From contig CAXXGT010000014.1 in assembly GCA_963664045.2 (NCBI GenBank), positions 434,001 to 498,000 of the forward strand: a stretch of 64,000 nt of DNA, written 5' to 3'. Source of the DNA: JAPPHA01 sp963664045 (GTDB lineage Bacteria > Pseudomonadota > Alphaproteobacteria > Rhodobacterales > Rhodobacteraceae). A program made the translations under genes and the position numbers. Shown in pieces: positions 18,051 through 27,929 of the stretch. Numbering within the stretch: position 1 is the stretch's first letter; every line of letters starts with the position of its first letter. A model generated the notes under the pieces. It saw only the letters and a program-made list of their open reading frames with translations, was not told the DNA's origin and searched no databases.

Positions 18051-18214
18051 AGCCACACTTCGTCAGTGACGTCAAATCCAGAGACGCCAAACCCGTCAAA
18101 GGCCGACAAACTCAACTCACGCGCGGAATGAACACGAACCGAAACATCGAAGAAAACCGGGAAAAGCCTTCCCACTTGCCACGAAACAACTCGGGAAATC
18201 CAAAAGAGGGCAGT

Positions 18215-18616
18215 TCAAAAAACAACACGGTTCAGCGTGCTCGACGCAGCCAGCGCGTGACCCCGGTCGCGTTCCCGGACACGCCCGGCACCGGTCACGT
18301 CCGCACATCCGCTGGCCAGGGCCAGGGCCGTGTCATCGCGTAGCCGGTCATGGTCGTTGATGTCCTCGTAACCCAGCGCCAGGGCGATCACCCGCTGTGC
18401 GACAAGGGTCTTGAGGTCATGCTCGATACGCAGGGGATTGCGATGATCGACAAAGCAGGCCGCGAAGCGTCCGGTGACGTCGAACAGGCGATCAGCCTCC
18501 CGCAGCAGCAGGGCGCCACCGTCGGAAGTCATCCGGCCGCCGTCGAATTTCCCGACAACCTGGCTCTTTCCGAGGCCTTCAAATTCCAGTTGGGGTGATG
18601 TACACTCTGTCTGCAT
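18215..18616 (-). pseudogene. IS1380-family transposase, N-terminal fragment
   Basis: 133 residues containing FDGGRMTSDGGALLLREADR, VDHRNPLRIEHDLKTLVAQR and LALGYEDINDHDRLRDD, characteristic of the IS1380 N-terminus. It is truncated after ~115 residues of homology (end VRERDRG). The last residues are read-through into unrelated DNA. Confidence 0.85.
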
Positions 18617-18723
18617 GGGGTCCGGTCCTTGTGGTGGCGTATGTTGTTGTAATCATTCACCAATACCACAAATCTGACCCCATGCGCACCTTTTTTTGTG
18701 ACCGATGCGGGCTAGATGGCCGC

Positions 18724-19929
18724 TCAGAGTGCGCTGCCCATTGATTTCATCATCATCCGGCAAATCCGCCGATTAATGTCGTCGGGAACCGGCTGCGCCC
18801 CCGCAATCAAACCCTCGGCCCCGTTGGCAACCCGCTCAAGAGAAAACGCTTGCAGGGTGAACCCCAAGTCCATTGAGGCAACCGAATTTCCTTTGGGTGC
18901 ACTCCCTGCCAAATTGGCCATCCTTCCTTCAGCAATCACATAAACATGGCGGCCATTTGGCAAATCAAGTCGCTCAATCGCGTTGTCAACTGTGGCGGCG
19001 TGCGTTGCTCTGTCCTGAACGGATTGAACGTCAATTTCCCACGGAAAGTGCCCGGCATTCATCAAGATTGCACCGTCGCGCATTTTTTCGACGTCATCAG
19101 CTTTGATTACATGGTCCTGCCCAGTGGCGGTTACATATACGTCGCCCCAGTCAAGAAAATCATTTAGGCGGCCAACTTTGAATCCGTCAAAACAGGCCTC
19201 CAGGGCTTTGATTTCGTCAACCTCGACAACTGCTACTTTGCCACCAAAGGACTTGAAATAATGGGCGATTCCACGACCGCACCATCCATAGCCAACAACG
19301 ACAATCCGCTGACCTGAAATCATTGAATTGGTGATCCGCATAAAGCTTTCGACCACTGATTGGCCTACGGCATGTTTGTTTTCGCCGATGGCTTTCAGCG
19401 GGCTGTCATTAATTACGATGACCGGAAAGGCTACGTGTTCCTTTAGTTCACGCCGCAAGCGGTTACCGCCAGATGTGGTTTCCTCGGTTCCGCCAATGAT
19501 GGAGCCGGCCACACCGCGTTTTGCAGCTTCGGCGATCAAATCGGCACCATTGTCCAGAATTATGTTAGGCGCACCGTCCATGACATTCTCTATATTGCAC
19601 TGATGGGCATCGAAGGAATCATCCCTGTGGCCAAAGATCGTCATGCCAAGCGACTTAAGATAAGTCACGACATCATCCTGCGTCGAGCCATAGTTGCCTG
19701 TGCCGATAATCCGGGCGCCGCCAGCCTGCAAAATCTCTAACAGAACCGCGGTTTTCGGTTCTATGTGAAGAGAGACGCCAATGTGATGATTCTGGAATGG
19801 CCGTCGGATTTCGAAATCTCGGCGGACAGATCGAAGAAGCGGCATTTGGGACCGGACCCAATCAACCCGCGCTGAATCTTGACCCAATGTGATCTGGTTC
19901 GGCGTAGACTTTTGTTGAGCTTCGGACAT
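18724..19929 (-). CDS. Adenosylhomocysteinase-like NAD-dependent hydrolase
   Basis: About 401 residues, shorter than the usual bacterial SahH (~430-470) and closer to the compact archaeal-type forms. Visible: NYGSTQDDVV, EETTSGGNRLRRE, VINDSPLKAIGENKHAVGQS and an NAD loop VVGYGWCGRGIA. The last replaces the canonical GYGDVGKG, and GHFPWEIDV replaces GHFDNEID. The ATG at 19929 follows GGAGG; the longer frame is not needed. It hydrolyses S-adenosylhomocysteine or an analogue (family inference). It was probably the first gene of the operon now starting at 15010. Confidence 0.85.
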   Translation of the reverse strand: MSEAQQKSTPNQITLGQDSARVDWVRSQMPLLRSVRRDFEIRRPFQNHHIGVSLHIEPKTAVLLEILQAGGARIIGTGNYGSTQDDVVTYLKSLGMTIFGHRDDSFDAHQCNIENVMDGAPNIILDNGADLIAEAAKRGVAGSIIGGTEETTSGGNRLRRELKEHVAFPVIVINDSPLKAIGENKHAVGQSVVESFMRITNSMISGQRIVVVGYGWCGRGIAHYFKSFGGKVAVVEVDEIKALEACFDGFKVGRLNDFLDWGDVYVTATGQDHVIKADDVEKMRDGAILMNAGHFPWEIDVQSVQDRATHAATVDNAIERLDLPNGRHVYVIAEGRMANLAGSAPKGNSVASMDLGFTLQAFSLERVANGAEGLIAGAQPVPDDINRRICRMMMKSMGSAL

Positions 19930-20890
19930 CCTTCGTCCCCCTCCAAGTCGTTTTGATTTGCACTCTGCTGTCAACCCAGAGCGACAGAGCAAGTGTATTC
20001 ATTCACACGACACCACGAGAGCGAAGGCGAAATTATTTCGGCAACGCTCGGGCTGTTTCGGTTTCGGTCATTTATAGACCAGTCACGGGCGTTTCGTGTA
20101 AAACTATCACCCTCTTATACCAAAACCGGAAAATAATCACCCACCCGGCGTGGCTTGTTGTGAGGGTTGACCCATCGGGTTGCTGGCCAGTTTTTCCCAG
20201 CCAGAACTGACCGGCCGTCCGGCCCCAGATCGCCAAACTCGACTTCATGGACCTGGCCGCCGAGGCTGTCGATTGCCAGCGGAGGCTTTTCCGCGATCAT
20301 GGGTCTATCCGGACAAAGATTCTATGAGGCGCGCAGAACTGGCGTTATGGGCGGGCTTAACCCGGAAGGCAAAGGACAGCGTGATCCGCCCGTGGATGCA
20401 TTTAGCCGGATCGGCTCGCGGTTCTCCAATTACATGCACCCGTTCTGAACTGGTTGTGGTTTCGCAGATTTAACCGATGGCTTCGTCGCCTTCGTGTCTT
20501 GTTCCAAAAGGCACATCGTGCCAATTCGACTTCCCTACATGGCGCCATCGGTCGCATCCCGTGAGTTACCGTCGTAAACTGACATTCCCACTCAACTCTT
20601 CTTCGCACCCCCAGACGCGGCTAACCGCCTCGCGCTCTCAACGCCGCCGGCATGCAGAGACCTGATCCGGCCACCAAAACGCAAGACGAGGAAGGCACAC
20701 AGTTTCCATACTCTTGTTTACCCGAAGCTGTTGCGTTGGTTTCACGAACATAGGGTCTCTAGAATCTGCTTGGCCTGCGAGGGTGAAGTCATAAAACTGC
20801 TGAATAAATTTTGAGTGGTGTGTCTCCTATTGAGAGTGAATTTCATGAAACGGCTGGCTTTGCGCCGACCCTCAAAGGAGGCCACACCCC
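19930..20890. other. No gene recognised
   Basis: Mixed-composition intergenic DNA and debris. Short open frames exist on both strands but none has a recognisable domain, and adjacent short frames change strand. A promoter for the gene at 19929 should lie in the first ~150 bp; no convincing -35/-10 pair was fixed. Confidence 0.35.
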
Positions 20891-21016
20891 ATGTCGAGAA
20901 GAGCACACGGTTCGGTGCTTACACGGCAATCCCTAGCTGAGCTTGTCGAAGGCCACCTGGTCTCGCCAGACGGCAATTCGAAGCTGCGCAAGCACCAAGT
21001 CCAGATGGCTTGACGC
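20891..21016 (+). CDS. 41-residue ORF with a strong ribosome binding site, unknown
   Basis: AAAGGAGG lies about 8 nt before the ATG. The peptide is MSRRAHGSVLTRQSLAELV and onward, ending at a TGA. No family recognised. It may be the 5' stub of a larger, deleted transposase gene. Confidence 0.3.
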
Positions 21017-21244
21017 TGATTATTGCCATGTGCCTGTGGTCGGTATCGCTCAAGGGCGTGTCCAGGCATGCGACTTCACGGAACCGCCGACGTCTTCATG
21101 TGCAGCGAATTTAATGCGCTGGCCGTTAACATTCTCACATTCCTGAGATCTCGAAGTGAAAGTTATCAAAGTCTCGAACCTAGCGGACAGAATGACCAGT
21201 CAAGTCTACCTCAGACAATCTTTCTCTCGTGAAATCGTAACTGC

Positions 21245-21977
21245 TCACCCCTTGTTGGTTCTGGGCTTTGGGTAGCGCATGTTTATCATGTCGGCGGCCT
21301 TTCCGGCGAATGCGATCTGGATGGCGACGAGAGGGTTGTATCCGAGTGCCGCCATGGAACTCAGGTAGCTTGAGATCCGGCACCAGGCTTCGGCGTAAAG
21401 CCGGGTTCGGAAGCATCCGGACACCTTGATCTTGACCTTGGCCATCCTGATTTTGTGCTCGCCCGCGTTGTTGGTGAAGCTGACATCCGCCTCCCCCATG
21501 AAGCGCAGCACGGACACCTCGTGCTTCGCGAGGCGCTCATGCAGGTTGTGTGCGTCCGACTTCGCGATCCGTCCCCGTTTTCCTTTCGGGCGCGGCGGGA
21601 TGTCGGGCAGTTCCTTGCCGCCCTGGGTCAGGATGGTCCGATATCGCTTGCGCATGGCCAGGCGCTCGGCCTCGGTCAGGACCTTGGTCGCACTCTTGTT
21701 GACCCTGTGGCAGGCCTCGCGCAGCAGCTTCTTCATCAGGCGGGCCCAGCGGAAGCCGTTGGACTCGACGACAAAGGTCAGTTCGCGCAGAAGGTGCGAG
21801 CCGCACAGCTGATGCCTGCACTGGTCATAGGCGAAGTACGAGGCCCAGCAGTCGTGGACCAGCGTGCCGGTGTAACGCGGGATGATGCCGATCTCGTCGA
21901 TCGCCTCCCTGCCGCGCTTCCGGTGCAGGAACTTCAGGGTCAGGGAGCCGTCGGTGATGACATGGAGCCACTGGGTC
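21245..21977 (-). pseudogene. IS66-family TnpC, C-terminal half
   Basis: The minus strand reads HVITDGSLTLKFLHRKRG, YTGTLVHDCWASYFAYDQC, CGSHLLRELTF and then FTNNAGEHKIRMAKVKIKVSG to a stop at 21245. These are the IS66 DDE core and its C-terminus. The start is removed at the left end of RIT-2 (21978). The missing N-terminal half is not found beyond the other end of RIT-2, so DNA was lost or rearranged. Confidence 0.85.
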
Positions 21978-22068
21978 TTCTATGTTGCGGTCGTTTTCAT
22001 GTTGCGGTGGCTCGGAAGAGTCAAGGTAAACAGCGGCGTCGCTGGAATCTCCGCAACATGATATTTTG
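21978..22068. repeat. RIT-2 left terminal inverted repeat
   Basis: 91 bp, begins TTCTATGTTGCGGTCG and is a perfect inverted copy of 31052-31142. It holds three TGTTGCGG-type motifs. Confidence 0.95.
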
Positions 22069-22270
22069 AACGCCACCCGTATTCGATGGTCGTGTCTCCG
22101 GTGACGAGGCGAAACGTCGATCTTGGGCTCCTTCCGTCTGTCCCCTTCTTTTCGACCCGCTCAGACGCCCCCATAGCTGCACACGTGCCGGGATTTCGGC
22201 TGCGTCATGGCATCCCCGGATAACACCGCAATCATGACCTCTCCTGATACTCTGGACTTGCCGGAGCACC

Positions 22271-22331
22271 TGTTGCGGAGCGTGGAAACCAGAACTCCGG
22301 TTACGAGAGGGCGCGCTCCCACCGCAACATG
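22271..22331. repeat. RIT-2 subterminal TGTTGCGG inverted pair, ritA side
   Basis: TGTTGCGGAGCG and CACCGCAACATG face each other about 60 bp before ritA, within a 325-bp non-coding leader (22069-22393). A matching pair lies after ritC. Likely recombinase or autoregulation sites. Confidence 0.6.
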
Positions 22332-22393
22332 ATTCTTTTCCTTTCCAGAGCATGGCATGACCCCGTCTTCCAGACAAACAGGGAGACACGATC

Positions 22394-24381
22394 ATGTTCG
22401 AGAAACTCTTCACCGATGGTCCCACCATCGAGAGATACCGCGCGACACCGCTCCTCGATGAGCGCCTTTGTTGGCTTGGGCATTGCGCAGAAGCAGGTGC
22501 CCGGCAGAACACGTTACGCAATGTCGCCGGTCATCAGGTCCACCTGGTTCACCTTCTCGACCTGCAGGCCGGTGATCGCCGCGTCGACATCAGACGCGTC
22601 GAAGCCGCTGCGGAGCAATGGTCATTGCCCGGCGTTCGCCGATTCAACACGCATGCGACGCCGGACGCCCGACGGAGGTTCGTCGGCCGCGCAGTGCAAT
22701 GGCTGCGTTTCGTGGACATGTTCGCGGAGGAGCCGTGCTTGCCGCGACACGCGCATACCGACGAAGTCGCGACTTTTGCAAACTGGATGCGCGCGGAGCA
22801 GGGCTGGGCCGAGAAGACGGTTCGCAGTTGCTGCAACGCAGTTGATCGTTTCTTCGACAGACTGGACGACCGCGGGGTCATGCTGGAGTCGGCCCGCATC
22901 GACGATATCGACGGGCAGATCGCCTACTGGCATGCCTGTGGCCTCAGCCGGGTGACAATCCGCAATTACGCGAGACACCTGCGCACCTTCTTCCGCTTTG
23001 CGGAAGACCGGGGCTGGTGCATGGCGCGGCTCGCCGATGGCATCATGGCGCCGCGGTTTCACCCCGGCGAGACGATCCCGAAGGGACTGGACCGGGGCGA
23101 GGTCGTGCGCCTTCTTGCAACTACCGAAGGTGACCGGCCCGCCGATATCCGCGCCCGGGCCATTCTCATGCTGTTGATCACCTACGGCCTGCGCGCCGGC
23201 GAGGTTGCCGGCCTCAGGCTCGATGACCTGGACTGGACAGAGGAGCGGGTGCAGGTGCGCTGCCCGAAGCCGGGTCGCACGCATCACTATCCGCTGTCGC
23301 GCGGTGTCGGGCAAGCGATGAGCTTGCGCACGATAATTGATGATGGGGGTGTTCACGTTTTTTGGTGGAGCCTGGTTGGGTTTGGAGCTTCTGAGGTGAG
23401 TCGGGTGGTTCCGGGAACCGGTTCCGTCGATTTGCATAGGTGGGAAACAGGAACCGGGAACCGGCGAGGATTTAGTGGTGGGCTGGTTGAGTGCGGTCTT
23501 GTCCGGTTCGCCATGCCAGCCTCCTGTCCTGATGGACGCTGATCATCGCACCGTCCTTCACCGGTATTCCACTCTCCCGAAAGGGGCTTCTTGGAAAGGA
23601 AAAACAATCAGTTCTGCCCACCGGATGCCAAGCGCTGTCGCCCCGGGTCGTCAGGTCCGTTATCCTTCACCGTGTCCCTCCTTGTCCGTTGTTCCGGGCG
23701 GTCAGAACTGGTCAGCCCCAGGTATCGTGACAAAAGCGCCGGTCTCTGCGGATGTGCCCCGTCCATCGCCGAGATTGCAAGATCCGGCCAAAGGACGCGT
23801 TCAAGTCCCGCCGGATCCACCTCCATTGCCGTCGGAACCCATAGACGAAGCCAGTTCAGGCTCCGCATCAGGCGGACAAACGACGCCTCCTCCGATTGGA
23901 GACCATCTCAATGGGTCGTGTGAACAAACCGGAACAAGAGCGCGTCAATCGAGTGCGTGCACGGAAGGTGAGGGGTACGCACCCCCAAACATCAAGCAAT
24001 TCGAGCAAAATCGCCCGAATCTCCATCAGTTTTTCTGAGCACTCTCAAGCGATCCTGCGCTACATCCGCGAGGTTCGTCCACCGCGTCCGGAAAGAGTGC
24101 TGTTCCTGACACTGAATGCTCCGATCCGGCCGATAACCGGGGGCTCGATCGGTCGTGTTGTCAGACGCCGCATCGACCGCATCGGGATCGTCGGCAAGTG
24201 TCGCGGCCCCCATGCGCTCAGGCACGGCACGGCCCAGCATCTTCTCGACCACGGCCTGACGATGAAGGAGGTCGGCGACTACCTGGGCCATCGCAGCGTT
24301 TCGGCCACTGCCGCATACGCCAGGGTAAAACTCGACACACTGCGCGAGGTCGGCGAGATCGACCTGGAGGGCCTGGCATGA
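22394..24381 (+). pseudogene. RIT-2 tyrosine recombinase A, interrupted by a 726-bp insertion
   Basis: 5' part 22394-23319 and 3' part 24054-24381. Joining them after one CAAGCGAT copy gives a 417-residue recombinase through VGQA-ILRYIREVRPP. It has Arg in YGLRAGEVAGL, PHALRHG, LGHRSVSATAAY with the catalytic Tyr, and ends EIDLEGLA. The stop overlaps the ritB start (ATGA). Apart from the insertion, no lesion is seen. Confidence 0.88.
23320..24045. mobile_element. 726-bp non-coding insertion with 8-bp target duplications
   Basis: Flanked by direct repeats CAAGCGAT at 23312-23319 and 24046-24053. It encodes nothing recognisable, so it is MITE-like or an internally deleted IS. The right end (23965-24045) is the inverse of the repeat at 17304-17400. 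Terminal inverted repeats are weak at best (shared AACTGATG-like block). An 8-bp duplication fits IS66-like transposition, among others. Confidence 0.75.
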
Positions 24382-25331
24382 CCCTCCTGGAAGCGATCGA
24401 CGCCTATATCGACTGGCGACGAGCTCACGGCGCGAGGTTCATCACAAGCGCACGGGTGTTGCATCAGTTCTGCACGCGTGTCGGTGACGGCCTCGACTGC
24501 GATGCTGTCAGGGAAGAGGATGTTCTCGGCTTCCTTGCCGGCAACGGGCCGCTGACCCGTTCCCGGGCAAACAGGTACGGTGCACTGGCCGGGTTCTGGC
24601 GCTACGCGATCAGCCGCGGTCATGCCGCCCGCTCACCGCTTCCCGCGCGAGATGACGAGCCGCGAGAGCCGGATTCGGCACCGCCGTACGTCTTCTCTCG
24701 TGACGAACTGCAGTGCCTGTTCGGGGCTATCGATACCAGCCAGCAACACCCGGTTCAGCTCGATGCCGCCACCTTGCGGGTGCTGCTCCTGCTGCTCTAC
24801 GGCGCCGGTCTTCGCTTCGGCGAAGCACAACGCCTGACGTTCGATGATGTCGACCTGAACGATGCGGTGCTGTCCATACGCGACAGCAAGTTCTTCAAGA
24901 ACCGCCTTGTTCCCCTCGGAAGTCAGCTCGCCGAGGCTCTGCGGAGTCACGCTGCGAGGCGCAGGGAACACCCCTTGCCGAAGGACATGGCCTCGACCTT
25001 CCTTGCCAACCGCGATGGCACGCCCTTGGCCAAGAGCACCGTTCAGAAAGCATTCGCCAAGGTGCTCAAGGCGGCCGGGATCCGGCACGACACGGACGAT
25101 GGACGGCGTCCGCCATGCTTGCACTCACTACGCCATGCCGCAGCCATTCACAGGCTGGAAGCCTGGTACCGACAGGGCGCCGATGTGCAGCGGTTGCTGC
25201 CGGCGCTCTCCACCTGGCTCGGCCATGCCCACCTCGACGGAACAAGGGTCTACCTCACGATGACGCCCGAGTTGCTGCATCAGGCCTCTGTCCGTTTCGA
25301 ACATTATGTCGAAGGAGACAATCATGAATGA
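24378..25331 (+). CDS. RIT-2 tyrosine recombinase B
   Basis: 317 residues, intact. It has Arg in YGAGLRFGEAQRL, LHSLRHAAAIH and WLGHAHLDGTRVYLTMTPELL with the Tyr nucleophile. It overlaps ritA by four bases at its start and ritC by eight at its end, so the trio was one translationally coupled operon. It is the only uninterrupted recombinase gene of RIT-2. Confidence 0.9.
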   Translation: MTLLEAIDAYIDWRRAHGARFITSARVLHQFCTRVGDGLDCDAVREEDVLGFLAGNGPLTRSRANRYGALAGFWRYAISRGHAARSPLPARDDEPREPDSAPPYVFSRDELQCLFGAIDTSQQHPVQLDAATLRVLLLLLYGAGLRFGEAQRLTFDDVDLNDAVLSIRDSKFFKNRLVPLGSQLAEALRSHAARRREHPLPKDMASTFLANRDGTPLAKSTVQKAFAKVLKAAGIRHDTDDGRRPPCLHSLRHAAAIHRLEAWYRQGADVQRLLPALSTWLGHAHLDGTRVYLTMTPELLHQASVRFEHYVEGDNHE

Positions 25332-25902
25332 ACCCCGTAACCTCGGCCCCTGGCTTCGTCGCTTCCTGGCCGAATACATCGTCACCGAACGCAATCTCGC
25401 CCGCAACACCCAGCTCAGCTACCGCGACACCTTCGCTCTGTTGGTGCCGTTCGTCAGTGCCAGGGCCCGAAAGCCGGTCGAACGCCTCGCGGTGGATGAT
25501 CTCACGCCCCGGCGCGTGCTGGAGTTCCTCGCCCATCTCGAGGACGAGCGCGGCTGTTCGGTGCAGACCCGCAATCTGCGGCTGTCGGCAATCCGTGCCT
25601 TTGCCCGTTTCATCGCCAGCCGTGATCCCGCTCACCTGGAGTGGAGTTCCGGTATCCGCGCGATCACCGTGAAGAAGGCAACGCCCCAACCCATAGGCTG
25701 GCTCACCAGGGCAGAGATGAACGCGCTGCTCGATGCCCCCGACCGGCGAACACCGAGAGGAAGGGTCGAACACGCGCTGCTCCTGTGTCTCTACAACAGC
25801 GGCGCCCGCGTCTCCGAAGCAACCGCCCTGGTGGTGCGGGACCTCGAACTCGGGGGATGTGGCGACAGGCATGCACTCGTGACCCTCCACGGCAAGGGCG
25901 GA
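25324..25902 (+). pseudogene. RIT-2 tyrosine recombinase C, 5' part
   Basis: The first 192 residues are a SAM-like DNA-binding domain and the start of the catalytic domain with Arg in NSGARVSEATAL, ending TLHGKGG. The frame then enters RIT-3. It resumes at 30375; removing 25900-30374 gives HGKGG-KRRQCPLWP and a 331-residue protein. Confidence 0.9.
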
Positions 25903-25987
25903 CATGCCGACAACCGGATTATGCCGCGTTTGTGGCCCGGGGCATTGAATCCCCGGACTTTTTTTCAGGAAATGTCGGCATAATCAC
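25896..25987. repeat. RIT-3 left terminal inverted repeat
   Basis: About 90 bp, begins GGGCGGACATGCCGACAACC and is an imperfect inverted copy of 30260-30350. It contains two copies of GATTATGCC / GGCATAATC and an internal CCGGGGATTCAATGCCCCGG-like hairpin. Confidence 0.9.
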
Positions 25988-26988
25988 AGCGATTTCAGGA
26001 AGCCCAGCAGGGTATTGTCCGGCTTGAACCTCCCGGGTTCGACCCCGACAGGGCGGGTCGTCTCCATGGCCTTTTCCTTGAGGCGGAGATCTGCGTGCAG
26101 GTAGACCTGCGTCGTCTCCACCGATTCATGACCGAGCCAGAGAGCGATCACCGTGCACCCGATATCCCGATGGAGCAGGGCCATGGCGGCGCTGTGTCGA
26201 AGGCTGTGCGGGGTGACCTTCTTCTCTCCGAGCGAGGGACAGGTTTCGGCAGCGGTGCGACAATGTTTGGCGACGATACGCTCGACCGCATCGCGACTGA
26301 GTGGGCCGCCGCGGTTGCTGGGGAACAGCGGAGCGTTCGCCACGTTGTCCTGTTCATTGATCCAGGCTTCGATGACCTTCACCGTATCGCTCCGCAGAGG
26401 TGTCGCACGATCCTTGCGCCCCTTGCCATGGCAACGCACATGGGCACCGCGTCCGAGTTCGACGTCCCGGATCCTGAGGCCGATCAATTCTGACACCCGA
26501 AGGCCGGTCTGCGTGGCGAGCATCAGCAGCGCCCGGTCACGCCGTCCGTACCATGTGGAGAGGTCGGGCGCGGCGACGAGTGCCTTGATCTCGTCTTCCG
26601 TGAGCCAGTTCACGGTGGTTCTTTTGTGCCGCTTTGTCGGCAGGTGCAGGATCTTCTGGCAATGGTGCAGGACCTGAGGTTCGTTGACCGCGACATGACG
26701 GAAGAAGGAACGGATGGCGGCAAGGCGGATGTTGCGGCTCCTCACGCTGTTGCCGCGTTCGGTCTCGAGATGTTCGAGAAAGTTCCCGACAAGTTCGGCA
26801 TCGATGTCGGAGATATCCATGTCCGTTGACTCCACTCCGCACTGGGCCTCGGCAAATTCAAGGAGCAGTAGAAAGGTATCACGATAGCTTGCGATCGTGT
26901 TCGCACTGGCCGCAAGTTGATTGATGAGCCGCTCGGTGAAGAACCTCTGCACCAGCGGCGCCAGCGGCGTCGGCACGGATCCGGTCAT
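25984..26988 (-). CDS. RIT-3 tyrosine recombinase C
   Basis: 334 residues from the ATG at 26988, which overlaps the ritB stop (ATGA) and starts MTGSVPTPLAPLVQRFF. Catalytic elements are TQTGLRVSELIGL, TPHSLRHSAAM and LGHESVETTQVY. The longer frame to 27072 is not needed. Intact. Confidence 0.9.
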   Translation of the reverse strand: MTGSVPTPLAPLVQRFFTERLINQLAASANTIASYRDTFLLLLEFAEAQCGVESTDMDISDIDAELVGNFLEHLETERGNSVRSRNIRLAAIRSFFRHVAVNEPQVLHHCQKILHLPTKRHKRTTVNWLTEDEIKALVAAPDLSTWYGRRDRALLMLATQTGLRVSELIGLRIRDVELGRGAHVRCHGKGRKDRATPLRSDTVKVIEAWINEQDNVANAPLFPSNRGGPLSRDAVERIVAKHCRTAAETCPSLGEKKVTPHSLRHSAAMALLHRDIGCTVIALWLGHESVETTQVYLHADLRLKEKAMETTRPVGVEPGRFKPDNTLLGFLKSL

Positions 26989-27929
26989 GACGCGCCTCCA
27001 TCGCCAAGGGTTTTGAGACCACGTTCGCTCGCCAGGGCCAGCAACTCCGGCACGGCCTCGATGTACCACCATGTGCCGGACGGTTTTGCATGTCCCAGGT
27101 ATGCGCTGAGCTTGTACATCTCCGCATCCACGTCACGTCCCTGCCGGAACCAGTCGAGGATTGTCAAAGAGGCCATCGCGTGACGAAGATCGTGGATCCG
27201 CGGTCCGTGGCCATTTCCCGGCGAGGGCCGGCGCAGCCCGATGACCTGGCCGACCCTGGCGAAGTTCCATTGTGCGTTGTTGGCGGTTGTCCGCTTGCCA
27301 TTCTCAGCGCGAAAGAGCGCACCGCTGCCGGCCCGGACAACAACATGGTCACGGAATTGCTGGTAAGCCTGCAGCTTCGTGACCAAGCACCGGGTGACCG
27401 GAATGACGCGGCTCTTCCCGTTCTTGGCGTGCCTGACGGACAGGGTGGCGTTCACGGCGTCGACATCCCGGTCATCGAGCCCAAGGGCTTCGCCGATCCG
27501 GAGGCCGGTCACCGCGATCAGGCCGAACAGGGTCGAGCAGGTCGCGCCACGCAGTCCCGACCGCGAGGGCAGTGCTGCTGCGGTGATCACGATCTGCTCG
27601 ATCTCCGCCTCGCTGTAGATCCATGGTCGTGGGCGTGCGCGACGCCATGGAATCAGTCCCTTGGGCGGGACTTCGTGACGGTCGTCAAGTCCTTGCAGCC
27701 AACGGGCAAAACCACGCACGAGGCAAAGCCGGCCGGCCCATGTATTCGAGCCTGCCGACCCGAACGTCTCCTTCCAGCGCAGGAACAGTTCCGTCGTGAT
27801 CCATTCGGCGCCCTCCGCATCAGCAAAGGCGGCGAATGGCTTGAGGTCAAGGCCGACCGCAGTCATGTCGGCCCCGAAGCGGCGTCGATGGTCAAGATAC
27901 TCGGAAAGCCGAGCGGAGATCGACGTCAT
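26985..27929 (-). CDS. RIT-3 tyrosine recombinase B
   Basis: 314 residues. Arg in TGLRIGEALGL, IHDLRHAMAS, YLGHAKPSGTWWYIEAVPEL with the Tyr nucleophile. It overlaps both neighbours by four bases. Intact and of the middle-recombinase type, like RitB of RIT-1 and RIT-2. Confidence 0.9.
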   Translation of the reverse strand: MTSISARLSEYLDHRRRFGADMTAVGLDLKPFAAFADAEGAEWITTELFLRWKETFGSAGSNTWAGRLCLVRGFARWLQGLDDRHEVPPKGLIPWRRARPRPWIYSEAEIEQIVITAAALPSRSGLRGATCSTLFGLIAVTGLRIGEALGLDDRDVDAVNATLSVRHAKNGKSRVIPVTRCLVTKLQAYQQFRDHVVVRAGSGALFRAENGKRTTANNAQWNFARVGQVIGLRRPSPGNGHGPRIHDLRHAMASLTILDWFRQGRDVDAEMYKLSAYLGHAKPSGTWWYIEAVPELLALASERGLKTLGDGGAS

